DNA from: Cenarchaeum sp.
GTDB taxonomy: Archaea > Thermoproteota > Nitrososphaeria > Nitrososphaerales > Nitrosopumilaceae
DNA: 10,877 nucleotides
Direction of reading: 5' to 3'
Assembly (NCBI GenBank): GCA_007570915.1
Contig: RKSK01000053.1
Span: forward strand, 1-10,877
The notes beneath the pieces are model-generated. The model worked only from the letters and a program-made list of their open reading frames with translations. It did no database searches and was not told the origin of the DNA. Below, piece after piece: positions 1 to 5,543 of the stretch. Numbering within the stretch: the stretch's first letter is position 1; each line of letters opens with the position of its first letter. The translations under genes and the position numbers were made by a program.

Positions 1-357
1 CCCCCGCCGCGAGGCGCTCGCACCACTCCGCCTCCGGGCGCCCCCTCCCCTGACGCGCCGAGGCCTGCGGGCCGACGCCGCCGGCACCTTGCCCGTGCTC
101 GCACTTTGCGTTGTGGCGGGCGGGGGACACGGGCGAGGGCGGAGGGCGCGCCCCGGATGGGCGCATGTGCGCCCTTGTCGTTACGGAGGGTGCGCCCGGG
201 GACGCCCCCACGCCCCACAATGTCGGGGGCGCCCCGGACGGCCCACGGCAGGCACGTTCCGGCCGGATTGCCTGCTGGGCTGGCCGACGGCGGGGCGCCG
301 CGCACCGCCGCAGCGGCAGAATAAACGGTTAATATGATCCGGGCATGCGTGCGGGCG
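1..357. other. GC-rich stretch without a supportable gene
   Basis: Several frames are open here on both strands, including frames running off the left edge, but the translations are Arg/Pro/Gly/Ala-rich and I recognise no domain or motif. The stretch holds two short GC palindromes: a perfect 10-bp one at 144-153 (GGGCGCGCCC) and a 7-bp stem with a 2-nt centre at 159-174. Its right end carries the promoter of the methyltransferase gene. A divergent minus-strand gene starting near 304 cannot be excluded, because the AT-rich bases 318-333 could serve both directions, but nothing in its translation supports it. Confidence 0.5.
329..336 (+). promoter_or_regulatory. TATA box of the DNA methyltransferase gene
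   Basis: TTAATATG lies in otherwise very GC-rich sequence. Its centre is about 26 nt before the ATG at 358, the spacing expected for an archaeal leaderless transcript. This favours ATG 358 over ATG 334, which lies inside the box. Confidence 0.55.
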
Positions 358-1284
358 ATGCCCGCCCGAGGCCGCCGACGGGAAGGCGGCAGGAAAGCAA
401 AAGCGACTCTTGCGGGCGCGGAGAGCCGGGGCCAGGGCGCGCGGCTCGGGCCTGCCTGCGGCCGGGGGGCGCAGGCGCCCCGCGCGCGCACGGCGGCGCC
501 GGCCGGCTTTGCAAACCGGGTGTACGAGATGGACTGCATGCGCGGAATGCGCGAGAGGCTGCCGGAAAAGTCCATAGACATCATAGTCACGTCGCCCCCG
601 TACAACATTGGGGTGGACTATGGCATGCATGACGACGCGATGCCGTTTGACGAGTACCTGGGGTGGATGGGGGAGTTTGGGGCCATTTGCGGCAGGGTGC
701 TCAAGGACGACGGGAGCCTGTACTTCAACATAGGCGACAAGGCGAGCGACGAGTTTAGGTCATTTAGGGTGGCACAGAGGATCGCGGGGAGCCTTTGCCT
801 GCAAAACACCCTCCACTGGGTAAAGTCGATCGCAATCCCAGAGCACGGGGTCAACGCCGGCCACTTCAAGCCGGTAAACAGCCGGCGCTACGTAAACAAC
901 TGCCACGAGTACATATTCCACTTTACAAAGTCGGGATCCGTCCCGATCAACAAGACCGCCGTTGGCGTCCCATATGCGGACAAGAGCAACATCGCAAGGT
1001 GGAGCCATGACAACGGGGACAAGCGCGACCGCGGAAACCAGTGGTTTATCCCGTACGACACCGTCGTCTCAAAAAAGGACCACCCTGCCGCGTTTCCGGA
1101 AAAGTTGCCGGAAATGTGCATAAGGCTGTCGGGATTTGGCAAGTCCACAGTTGTCCTGGACCCGTTTTTGGGCAGCGGGACCACATGCGTTGCAGCGGCA
1201 AGGCTGGGATGCCGGTATGTCGGGTTTGAGATTGACCCCGGGCACGCAAGGGCGTCGCGCGAAAGGCTGCTTGGGGCGGCCTAG
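358..1284 (+). CDS. Site-specific DNA methyltransferase (DNA methylase N4/N6 family, beta class)
   Basis: Predicted to transfer a methyl group from S-adenosylmethionine to the exocyclic amine of cytosine (N4) or adenine (N6) in a specific DNA site. The 308-residue product has catalytic motif IV TSPPY at residues 78-82 and, near the C-terminus, the SAM-binding motif I DPFLGSGTT at 268-276, followed by GFEID. The order IV then I is that of beta-class enzymes. TSPPY rather than DPPY favours N4-cytosine, but family members with SPPY that modify adenine exist. Family similarity begins only near VYEMDCM (residue 55), so the first ~54 Arg/Gly/Ala-rich residues are an unusual extension or are untranslated. 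GTG 520 and ATG 529 are alternative starts, and ATG 334 adds eight residues; 358 was chosen from TATA spacing. No restriction endonuclease is adjacent, so it looks solitary. The conserved part is visibly less GC-rich than its neighbours, a possible sign of transfer. Confidence 0.9.
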   Translation: MPARGRRREGGRKAKATLAGAESRGQGARLGPACGRGAQAPRARTAAPAGFANRVYEMDCMRGMRERLPEKSIDIIVTSPPYNIGVDYGMHDDAMPFDEYLGWMGEFGAICGRVLKDDGSLYFNIGDKASDEFRSFRVAQRIAGSLCLQNTLHWVKSIAIPEHGVNAGHFKPVNSRRYVNNCHEYIFHFTKSGSVPINKTAVGVPYADKSNIARWSHDNGDKRDRGNQWFIPYDTVVSKKDHPAAFPEKLPEMCIRLSGFGKSTVVLDPFLGSGTTCVAAARLGCRYVGFEIDPGHARASRERLLGAA

Positions 1285-1335
1285 CGCATGCGGGGGCGCC
1301 GTGCCGGGCACTGGCCTGGCGCGCTCCCGGGGAAC

Positions 1336-2139
1336 CTACCCCATGCCCATCTTGGCGGCGATCTCGCCCAGGACGCCCCTGCCCGAGGCGGCGACAAAGG
1401 AGAGGCGCGCCGAGTACGACAGGTCAGAGTCGAGGTCGGCGAGGGTCTCGTCGACGACTGCGCCGCCGGCCTCGCGGACCAGGAGGCAGCCGGCCGCCAC
1501 GTCCTGCACGCGTATGCGGCCCCTCACGTCGACTAGCGCGTCGAGCCGGCCGCGCGCGACGTGGGCCATCTCGAGCGCGTTGGCGCCGAGGTGGCGCGTG
1601 TGGCTTGCCTCCATGACGGGCTGCACGCGCGCGGCGCCCTCGGGGCCGATCCCGGAGACGTTGACGACGACAACGCGGTACTCCTGCCCGTGCGCCGCGC
1701 CGGCGCGCATGGGCCTGCCGTTGGCCTGGGCGCCGCGCCCCCTCGTCGCCCAAAAGCGGTCCGTCCCCCCCAGGTCCTCGACGACGGCGTCGGTGACCGA
1801 CGAGAGCGTCTCGCCCTCGGCGTACGCAAGCGAGCAGCAGTAGAAAGGGATGCCGCGGACCGCGTTGACCGAGCCGTCGACTGCGTCCATGATGACGCTG
1901 CCGCCCGGCCCGCCGGGCACCCTGACGCTGCCGCACTCCTCGCCGAGGACCGTGCAGCCAAACGAGCGCTCCCTGAGATAGTCGAGCACGGCGCCCTCGG
2001 CGGCAATGTCGATTGCGTGCGACGTGTCCCCGCCGGCGCCCGTCCCATAGTCCCCGCCGGCCCGCTCGGTGCCGGCCATGCCGTCTATGGCCCTTCTCGC
2101 GCGCGCGGCGGCCCCGAGCAGCACCTCTGCCCTGTTCAC
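1336..2139 (-). CDS. Inositol monophosphatase / archaeal fructose-1,6-bisphosphatase family phosphatase
   Basis: A 267-residue member of the metal-dependent, lithium-sensitive type sugar phosphatase superfamily (SuhB/IMPase, archaeal FBPase). Visible motifs are the metal-binding GEE at residues 66-68, DAVDGSVN at 85-92 (the DPxDGTxN signature, with Ala for Pro and Ser for Thr) followed by GIPFY, and QDVAAG at 212-217, supplying the third metal-binding aspartate (D213). Length is normal for the family. In archaea such enzymes hydrolyse inositol-1-phosphate, fructose-1,6-bisphosphate or both; the sequence alone does not separate these. Expected in the cytoplasm, in gluconeogenesis or inositol-lipid/solute synthesis. 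The start is a GTG at 2139, supported by a TATA box 27 nt upstream. It converges with the methyltransferase gene across a 51-nt gap. Other long open frames over this locus are by-products of high GC. Confidence 0.9.
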   Translation of the reverse strand: MNRAEVLLGAAARARRAIDGMAGTERAGGDYGTGAGGDTSHAIDIAAEGAVLDYLRERSFGCTVLGEECGSVRVPGGPGGSVIMDAVDGSVNAVRGIPFYCCSLAYAEGETLSSVTDAVVEDLGGTDRFWATRGRGAQANGRPMRAGAAHGQEYRVVVVNVSGIGPEGAARVQPVMEASHTRHLGANALEMAHVARGRLDALVDVRGRIRVQDVAAGCLLVREAGGAVVDETLADLDSDLSYSARLSFVAASGRGVLGEIAAKMGMG

Positions 2140-2162
2140 GGCGGCGCGCGCAAAACGCGCTC

Positions 2163-2170
2163 AATTTAAG
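2163..2170 (-). promoter_or_regulatory. TATA box of the IMPase-family gene
   Basis: CTTAAATT read on the minus strand, centred about 27 nt before the GTG start at 2139. Its position supports that GTG and a leaderless or nearly leaderless mRNA. Confidence 0.6.
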
Positions 2171-2208
2171 TGAAAAAGGCGCCCGCGCGCCGCCCGGCGC
2201 AGAAATCT

Positions 2209-2215
2209 CCATATG
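2209..2215 (+). promoter_or_regulatory. Weak TATA-like element before the coiled-coil gene
   Basis: CCATATG is centred about 26 nt before the ATG at 2238. It matches a TATA consensus less well than the other boxes in this window, but the spacing is the same. Confidence 0.35.
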
Positions 2216-2237
2216 CCGGCGGGCGTGGCGCGGGGGC

Positions 2238-2678
2238 ATGGAGTACGAGTTGCCGGTAGTGGCAGCAGTCGTGTCAGGCGTGATTTTGGCGATACTGTTC
2301 ATGCCCACGCGGCGGCCAAGGGGCCTGGAGGCGGACCGGGAAGACGCAGAGGGGCGTCGCCGCAAGGCAGGCATTGTGCGGGAGGCCAGGGAGCGCGAGG
2401 ACGGCATTGTGCGGGAGGCCAGGGAGCGCGAGGACGCGGAGGTGCCGCAAAACCTGGACTATGGGGAGGCAATTAGGGGCATAGAGCGGAGGTTTGAGGG
2501 GCGTCGGCGCGAGGACGAGAGCCTGTGGAGGGAACGCCGGCGCGAGGACGACGAGACGGCCAGGGAGCGCCGGTACGAGGACGACATGAGGCGCATCGAG
2601 CGGAGGAGCGAGGACAACAAGAGGCGCATCCGCCGAGAGCACGAGGACAGCATGGCGGCCATAGAGCGGGGGCGCTAG
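2238..2678 (+). CDS. Small membrane-anchored protein with hendecad coiled-coil repeats, function unknown
   Basis: The 146-residue product begins with one hydrophobic segment (residues about 5-23, LPVVAAVVSGVILAILFMP) followed by Thr-Arg-Arg-Pro-Arg, which suggests a single-pass anchor with the rest of the protein in the cytoplasm. The remainder is almost wholly Arg, Glu and Asp. Residues 89-143 divide into five consecutive 11-residue units, each carrying E-D at positions 4-5 and usually Arg at position 1, and two more ED-bearing units occur at 51-69. Eleven-residue periodicity is typical of slightly right-handed or straight coiled coils. I do not recognise a family and infer only a structural or scaffolding role. 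ATG 2238 was chosen because the hydrophobic segment directly follows it and a TATA-like element lies 26 nt upstream; the frame stays open back to 2013 but that part looks like noise. Confidence 0.72.
   Translation: MEYELPVVAAVVSGVILAILFMPTRRPRGLEADREDAEGRRRKAGIVREAREREDGIVREAREREDAEVPQNLDYGEAIRGIERRFEGRRREDESLWRERRREDDETARERRYEDDMRRIERRSEDNKRRIRREHEDSMAAIERGR
2370..2435 (+). repeat. Perfect 33-bp tandem duplication in the coiled-coil gene
   Basis: Two identical 33-nt copies, 2370-2402 and 2403-2435, directly abut. Each encodes one 11-residue unit, so the duplication keeps frame and coiled-coil phase. The absence of any mismatch suggests a recent event or ongoing homogenisation. Confidence 0.9.
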
Positions 2679-2799
2679 GGGAGCCGCCGCGCGGCCAGGC
2701 CGGCCTGCGGGCCGCGATCCGACACGGCGCCTCCTCGGCGGCCTGCATGACCGCGCCGCGGGGCCGCCGCGCCTGCGCCCGCGCCCAAAACCCCCTAGG

Positions 2800-2806
2800 T
2801 TATTAT
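2800..2806 (+). promoter_or_regulatory. TATA box of the 107-residue protein gene
   Basis: TTATTAT is centred about 29 nt before ATG 2832. It overlaps a potential upstream start in the same frame (near 2805), which makes 2832 the better start. Confidence 0.55.
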
Positions 2807-2831
2807 GTGCGGGCCCCCCGCCGCGCCCGCG

Positions 2832-3155
2832 ATGGAGATCGAGTACGCCGAGTACGCCGCCGTCGAGGACGTCTTTCTCTACATGTCGGCCGTCGCCCCG
2901 CCGATAAAGAACACGATGCCCGTGACGACGTACAGGGGCCACGTCATGTCGTTCATACCGCTCTCGCCGGCGACGGGGGGCTCGTACCTGATGGTCTACA
3001 CGAGGGCGGACCTCGAGCCTGGCATATACGAGTTTGACGCCGCCGAGAGGTCCTACAGGCCCGTCACGTCGATAGAGCGGGCCGACAGGGCCTACTTTGT
3101 GGCTGTCCGGCCCACGCGCGACACGATAGCCGACGCGGCGATAGCGGGCCTATAG
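2832..3155 (+). CDS. Small protein of unknown function
   Basis: The 107-residue product begins MEIEYAEYAAVEDVFLYMS. It has no signal peptide, membrane segment or cysteine, and I recognise no domain. The sequence is balanced, with alternating hydrophobic stretches such as SYLMVYTRADLEPGIYEFD (51-69) and RAYFVAVRP (86-94) suggestive of a small beta-rich globular fold. This is unlike the Arg/Pro-rich noise of spurious frames here, and is why I call it real. A start at 2805 would add nine Gly/Pro/Ala-rich residues that sit within or next to the TATA box. Its stop codon overlaps the 3' end of the convergent radical SAM gene by 6 nt. No function is proposed. Confidence 0.7.
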   Translation: MEIEYAEYAAVEDVFLYMSAVAPPIKNTMPVTTYRGHVMSFIPLSPATGGSYLMVYTRADLEPGIYEFDAAERSYRPVTSIERADRAYFVAVRPTRDTIADAAIAGL

Positions 3156-4733
3156 CCTCTTTGTCTCTATCCTGGGCGCCGAGACGGACCTGCTGCGCGC
3201 GTGCGACTCTATGACCTCGTCGGGCGTGCGCCCGTTAAAGAGGTTCTTGCAGAGGCCGCGCAGGTAGCGCAGTATGGCCCACGTGCCGGCCTTTATGAGG
3301 CCGTACATGAAGACCTTCATGGGCGGCCCGTAGGACTTGTTCCGCAGTATTATGGGTATGATGTCGTTTATGACGCGCAGGTTGTTCTCCCAGCACTTCC
3401 AAAAGAGCGTGAACTGGGCCTCGTTGAGGTTGCCAAAGTGCATCGAGTTGCGCTCTCCAAAGTCCTGGTAGAGGAGCGGCGCGACGAGGCCGCGAAAGTC
3501 CGTCGCGCGAAAGTCGGCCATCATGTCCAGCGTGTGCTGCACGTCGTCAGGAGTCTCGTCGGGCCAGCCGATTATTATCGTCGCCGCCGGGAACCAGTGG
3601 TTCTCGTTGAGTATGCGCGCGCCCTCGCGGACCACGCTGCCCCACTCCTCTGGCCTGAACGGCCTCGTCTTCACGCCGAGGTGCTTTTTGACCATGTCCG
3701 GCGCGACGGTCTCTATGCCGAGGTTCGTCGCGAGCCACCGGCCGCCCCTCTCCATCCCGTTTATCCTCGATATGTCGCGCATGAGGTCGGGGTCCGCGGC
3801 GACGGCCGAAAACGTCATGTGCGTAGTCCCGACAAAGTTGGCGCCGAGGCCCTTGAGGCCTGCCCACAGGTCCGTTATCGCGTCGCGGTTTGGCCTAAAG
3901 TCGCGGTTGTCGCACCCGTAGAGAAGCATCTCGTCGGAGTGGAGCCAGATCGAGTCAAAGCCATAGTCGAGGTTTATCCTCGCCTCGCGCTGCAGGCGCT
4001 CGGGCGGGAGGTCCTTCTTTGAGCGCTTGTTGACGTCGCAAAAGTCGCACCCGCGGCCGCACCCGCGCATGGCCTCTATGAGCGAGTTGACCGTGGGCTT
4101 TTTGATCTCCGGTATGTTTTGTATGTTCTTCACAAAGCAGTGCATTATCTCCGGCGCGCCGCCGGACTCGAGGTCGCGAAAGAGGTCCAGCGCGAGCTCG
4201 TCGGCCTCGCCGACGACGACGGTGTCGATTCCGTGGACCCTCATCCTGTCGGGCTTTGCGAGCTCCCAGGCGCCGTTGCCGCCGACGACGACGTGGAACC
4301 CGTGCCTCTTTTTGAGCTGGATTATCGTCGCGCACATGCGCTTGAACTTCATGGCGATATATGAGAGCTTTTCGGGGGACATTGTCGTCGTCACGGGGGC
4401 CATGCCGAGGGGGTCCATGACGTTGATCCCCACGACCCTCGTCTTGGGCCCTATGGACTTTTCGAGGTGCTCGGGGTTTGCGACAAAGACCTCGTCGGCG
4501 CCGTACCCCTGGTGGAGCGCGCTCTCGACCCTGCGCAGGCCGATCTGCGCGACCTTGGCCTCGCCCGTCACGGGGTCCGTCTCGACGGCGGGGCAGAAGA
4601 CCTTGTCAAAGACCCACTCGGGGAGGACCTCGTAGGGCCCGCACGCTATAAACCCGTAGAGAAAGTTGCCGCGATAGTTGGTCATGAGGCTGCGGTCAGC
4701 GGTCAGGACTATGCGCTTGCCGTCCAACGGCAA
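3150..4733 (-). CDS. B12-binding-type radical SAM protein, candidate membrane-lipid modifying enzyme
   Basis: The 527-residue protein has a radical SAM core with the 4Fe-4S ligating motif CGRGCDFC (C225, C229, C232; CX3CX2C), later core elements such as GIETVAPDM (339-347) and IIIGWPDETPDD (386-397), and an N-terminal Rossmann-like region (about 60-190, with VGINVMDPLG, HVVVGGNGAWEL and DTVVVGEADEL) that resembles the B12-binding half of class B enzymes. I see no DxHxxG base-off histidine motif. The C-terminal ~90 residues hold hydrophobic helices (IIPIILRNKSYGPPMKVFMYGLIKAGTWAIL) that may touch the membrane. B12-type radical SAM enzymes in archaea include the GDGT ring synthases GrsA/GrsB, and thaumarchaeotes make ringed GDGTs, so a lipid role is a reasonable but unproven guess. 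The start is TTG 4733: an in-frame TGA lies shortly upstream and a TATA box sits about 22 nt before it. Confidence 0.9.
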   Translation of the reverse strand: MPLDGKRIVLTADRSLMTNYRGNFLYGFIACGPYEVLPEWVFDKVFCPAVETDPVTGEAKVAQIGLRRVESALHQGYGADEVFVANPEHLEKSIGPKTRVVGINVMDPLGMAPVTTTMSPEKLSYIAMKFKRMCATIIQLKKRHGFHVVVGGNGAWELAKPDRMRVHGIDTVVVGEADELALDLFRDLESGGAPEIMHCFVKNIQNIPEIKKPTVNSLIEAMRGCGRGCDFCDVNKRSKKDLPPERLQREARINLDYGFDSIWLHSDEMLLYGCDNRDFRPNRDAITDLWAGLKGLGANFVGTTHMTFSAVAADPDLMRDISRINGMERGGRWLATNLGIETVAPDMVKKHLGVKTRPFRPEEWGSVVREGARILNENHWFPAATIIIGWPDETPDDVQHTLDMMADFRATDFRGLVAPLLYQDFGERNSMHFGNLNEAQFTLFWKCWENNLRVINDIIPIILRNKSYGPPMKVFMYGLIKAGTWAILRYLRGLCKNLFNGRTPDEVIESHARSRSVSAPRIETKRL

Positions 4734-4751
4734 AAAGGGCCCGCCGCATTC

Positions 4752-4758
4752 TATATAT
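4752..4758 (-). promoter_or_regulatory. TATA box of the radical SAM gene
   Basis: A TATATA core lies about 22 nt before the TTG start at 4733. It forms one half of a compact divergent promoter region between the radical SAM gene and the gene at 4837. Confidence 0.6.
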
Positions 4759-4802
4759 CATTTTACACGCCCCCCGCGCGCGGGGCCGGCGCCTGCGCCC
4801 TC

Positions 4803-4810
4803 TTTAAATA
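4803..4810 (+). promoter_or_regulatory. TATA box of the tail-anchored protein gene
   Basis: TTTAAATA is centred about 30 nt before ATG 4837. This strong archaeal TATA match fixes ATG 4837 as the start, although the frame is open back to 4678 through the divergent gene. Confidence 0.65.
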
Positions 4811-4836
4811 GCGCCCCGCGCGGCCCGCGCGCCAGA

Positions 4837-5388
4837 ATGGAGTACAGGACGCGCTACCCGCGGACCGTCTCGTTCCTCGGCCCCGTCCGCGGGCGCATAG
4901 GGGCCGACCCCAGGACCGGCGTCGCGCAGCTCGAGCTCGTCGTGAGGCGCAGCATCGACGACCTCTACCGGATCTTCGCCAGCGAGGGGTTTCGCAGGGT
5001 CTCCTTTGAGCACCGCAGGCCCGGCCAGGTGGGCCACGGCCTCTGCCTCAAGCTCGCAAAGCCGTGGGAGCTCCACGTGCGCATGACGGCCGTCCGCGAC
5101 GGCCTCGTCGCGATACACTCCGAGGTCGAGGTCTCGCGCGACTACCTCCAGCACGCCTTCAGCCAGAGGACGCACGTCATATACGAGGTCGCCGAGGTCC
5201 TGCAGAGGCACCGCGTAGAGTACCGCATATGGAGCCGCGGCCTGCGGCGCTACGTCTCGCGCGTCTTTGACGACTATCGCGTGAGGCTCGCCGCGCCGGC
5301 GTTCCCCGCGTTTGCGTGGAAGCCGATGATATACGCCATCGCGACCGTCGGGGCCATGTACCTCTGGAAGTACCTCAACACGATATAG
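4837..5388 (+). CDS. Protein of unknown function with C-terminal membrane anchor
   Basis: The 183-residue product has no N-terminal signal. It has a soluble alpha/beta-looking body with an Arg/Tyr/His-rich middle, and ends with a hydrophobic segment at residues about 164-180 (MIYAIATVGAMYLWKYL), only three residues before the C-terminus. That is the layout of a tail-anchored protein with its body in the cytoplasm. A stretch around 30-100 (QLELVVRRSIDDLYRIFASEGF, KPWELHVRM, LVAIHSEVEVSRDYLQHAF) loosely resembles small domains that bind hydrophobic ligands or polyketide-cyclase/START-like folds, but I cannot name a family. It starts divergently from the radical SAM gene across ~100 nt, and both look membrane-associated, so shared regulation is possible. 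Its stop lies 8 nt from the 3' end of the convergent tRNA gene. Confidence 0.75.
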   Translation: MEYRTRYPRTVSFLGPVRGRIGADPRTGVAQLELVVRRSIDDLYRIFASEGFRRVSFEHRRPGQVGHGLCLKLAKPWELHVRMTAVRDGLVAIHSEVEVSRDYLQHAFSQRTHVIYEVAEVLQRHRVEYRIWSRGLRRYVSRVFDDYRVRLAAPAFPAFAWKPMIYAIATVGAMYLWKYLNTI

Positions 5389-5395
5389 GGTGTAG

Positions 5396-5490
5396 TGCCG
5401 GAGGTGGGTTTCGAACCCACGACCTCCAGATTATGAGTCTTGCCTCTGCGGTGAGGGCTGGCACTCTAGGCCAGGCTGAGCTACTCCGGC
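5396..5490 (-). tRNA. tRNA-Met(CAT), intron-containing
   Basis: On the minus strand the acceptor stem is GCCGGAG paired with CTCCGGC plus discriminator A. The D arm has stem GCTC/GAGT, and the T arm is GTGGG-TTCGAAA-CCCAC. The anticodon loop is CTCATAA with anticodon CAT, closed by CCAGA/TCTGG once an interrupting 19 nt is removed. The mature length is then 76 nt without CCA, which is not encoded. G1-C72 and the whole layout match archaeal elongator tRNA-Met; a tRNA-Ile2 whose C34 is modified shares the CAT anticodon and cannot be ruled out, while initiator tRNA is less likely. It lies between, and on the same strand as, the topoisomerase gene, 53 nt past that gene's stop, and has its own promoter. 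Confidence 0.9.
5439..5457 (-). other. tRNA intron at a non-canonical position
   Basis: Nineteen nucleotides interrupt the 5' strand of the anticodon stem, between positions 30 and 31. Because the flanking bases repeat, 28/29 or 29/30 are equally possible. Removing it restores a perfect five-pair anticodon stem. The usual archaeal intron site is 37/38; sites near 29-31 are known in Crenarchaeota and Thaumarchaeota and need the tRNA-splicing endonuclease. An internal CCTC/GAGG pairing is possible. I did not establish a full bulge-helix-bulge fold. Confidence 0.75.
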
Positions 5491-5515
5491 ACGCCCGCGC
5501 GCGCCGGATCATGGC

Positions 5516-5523
5516 AAATTAAA
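5516..5523 (-). promoter_or_regulatory. TATA box (box A) of tRNA-Met
   Basis: TTTAATTT on the minus strand lies about 26-33 nt upstream of the tRNA 5' end at 5490. It is in the short gap after the topoisomerase stop, so the tRNA need not depend on topoisomerase transcription. Confidence 0.5.
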
Positions 5524-5543
5524 CCATTCCCCCGCGCGCGCGC

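Noticed and set aside
144..174. GC palindromes as a terminator or operator
   Set aside because: No T-run follows and no gene end is nearby; short GC palindromes are common in such sequence.
1424..2407. Minus-strand frame of 327 codons over the IMPase gene
   Set aside because: Arg-rich low-complexity product in another frame than the one carrying the phosphatase motifs.
2274..2942. Minus-strand frame of 222 codons over the coiled-coil gene
   Set aside because: Repetitive Pro/Leu/Ala product produced by reading the hendecad repeats backwards.
3201..4022. Plus-strand frame of 273 codons opposite the radical SAM gene
   Set aside because: The minus frame has the CX3CX2C motif and a full-length family layout; the plus frame has no motif.
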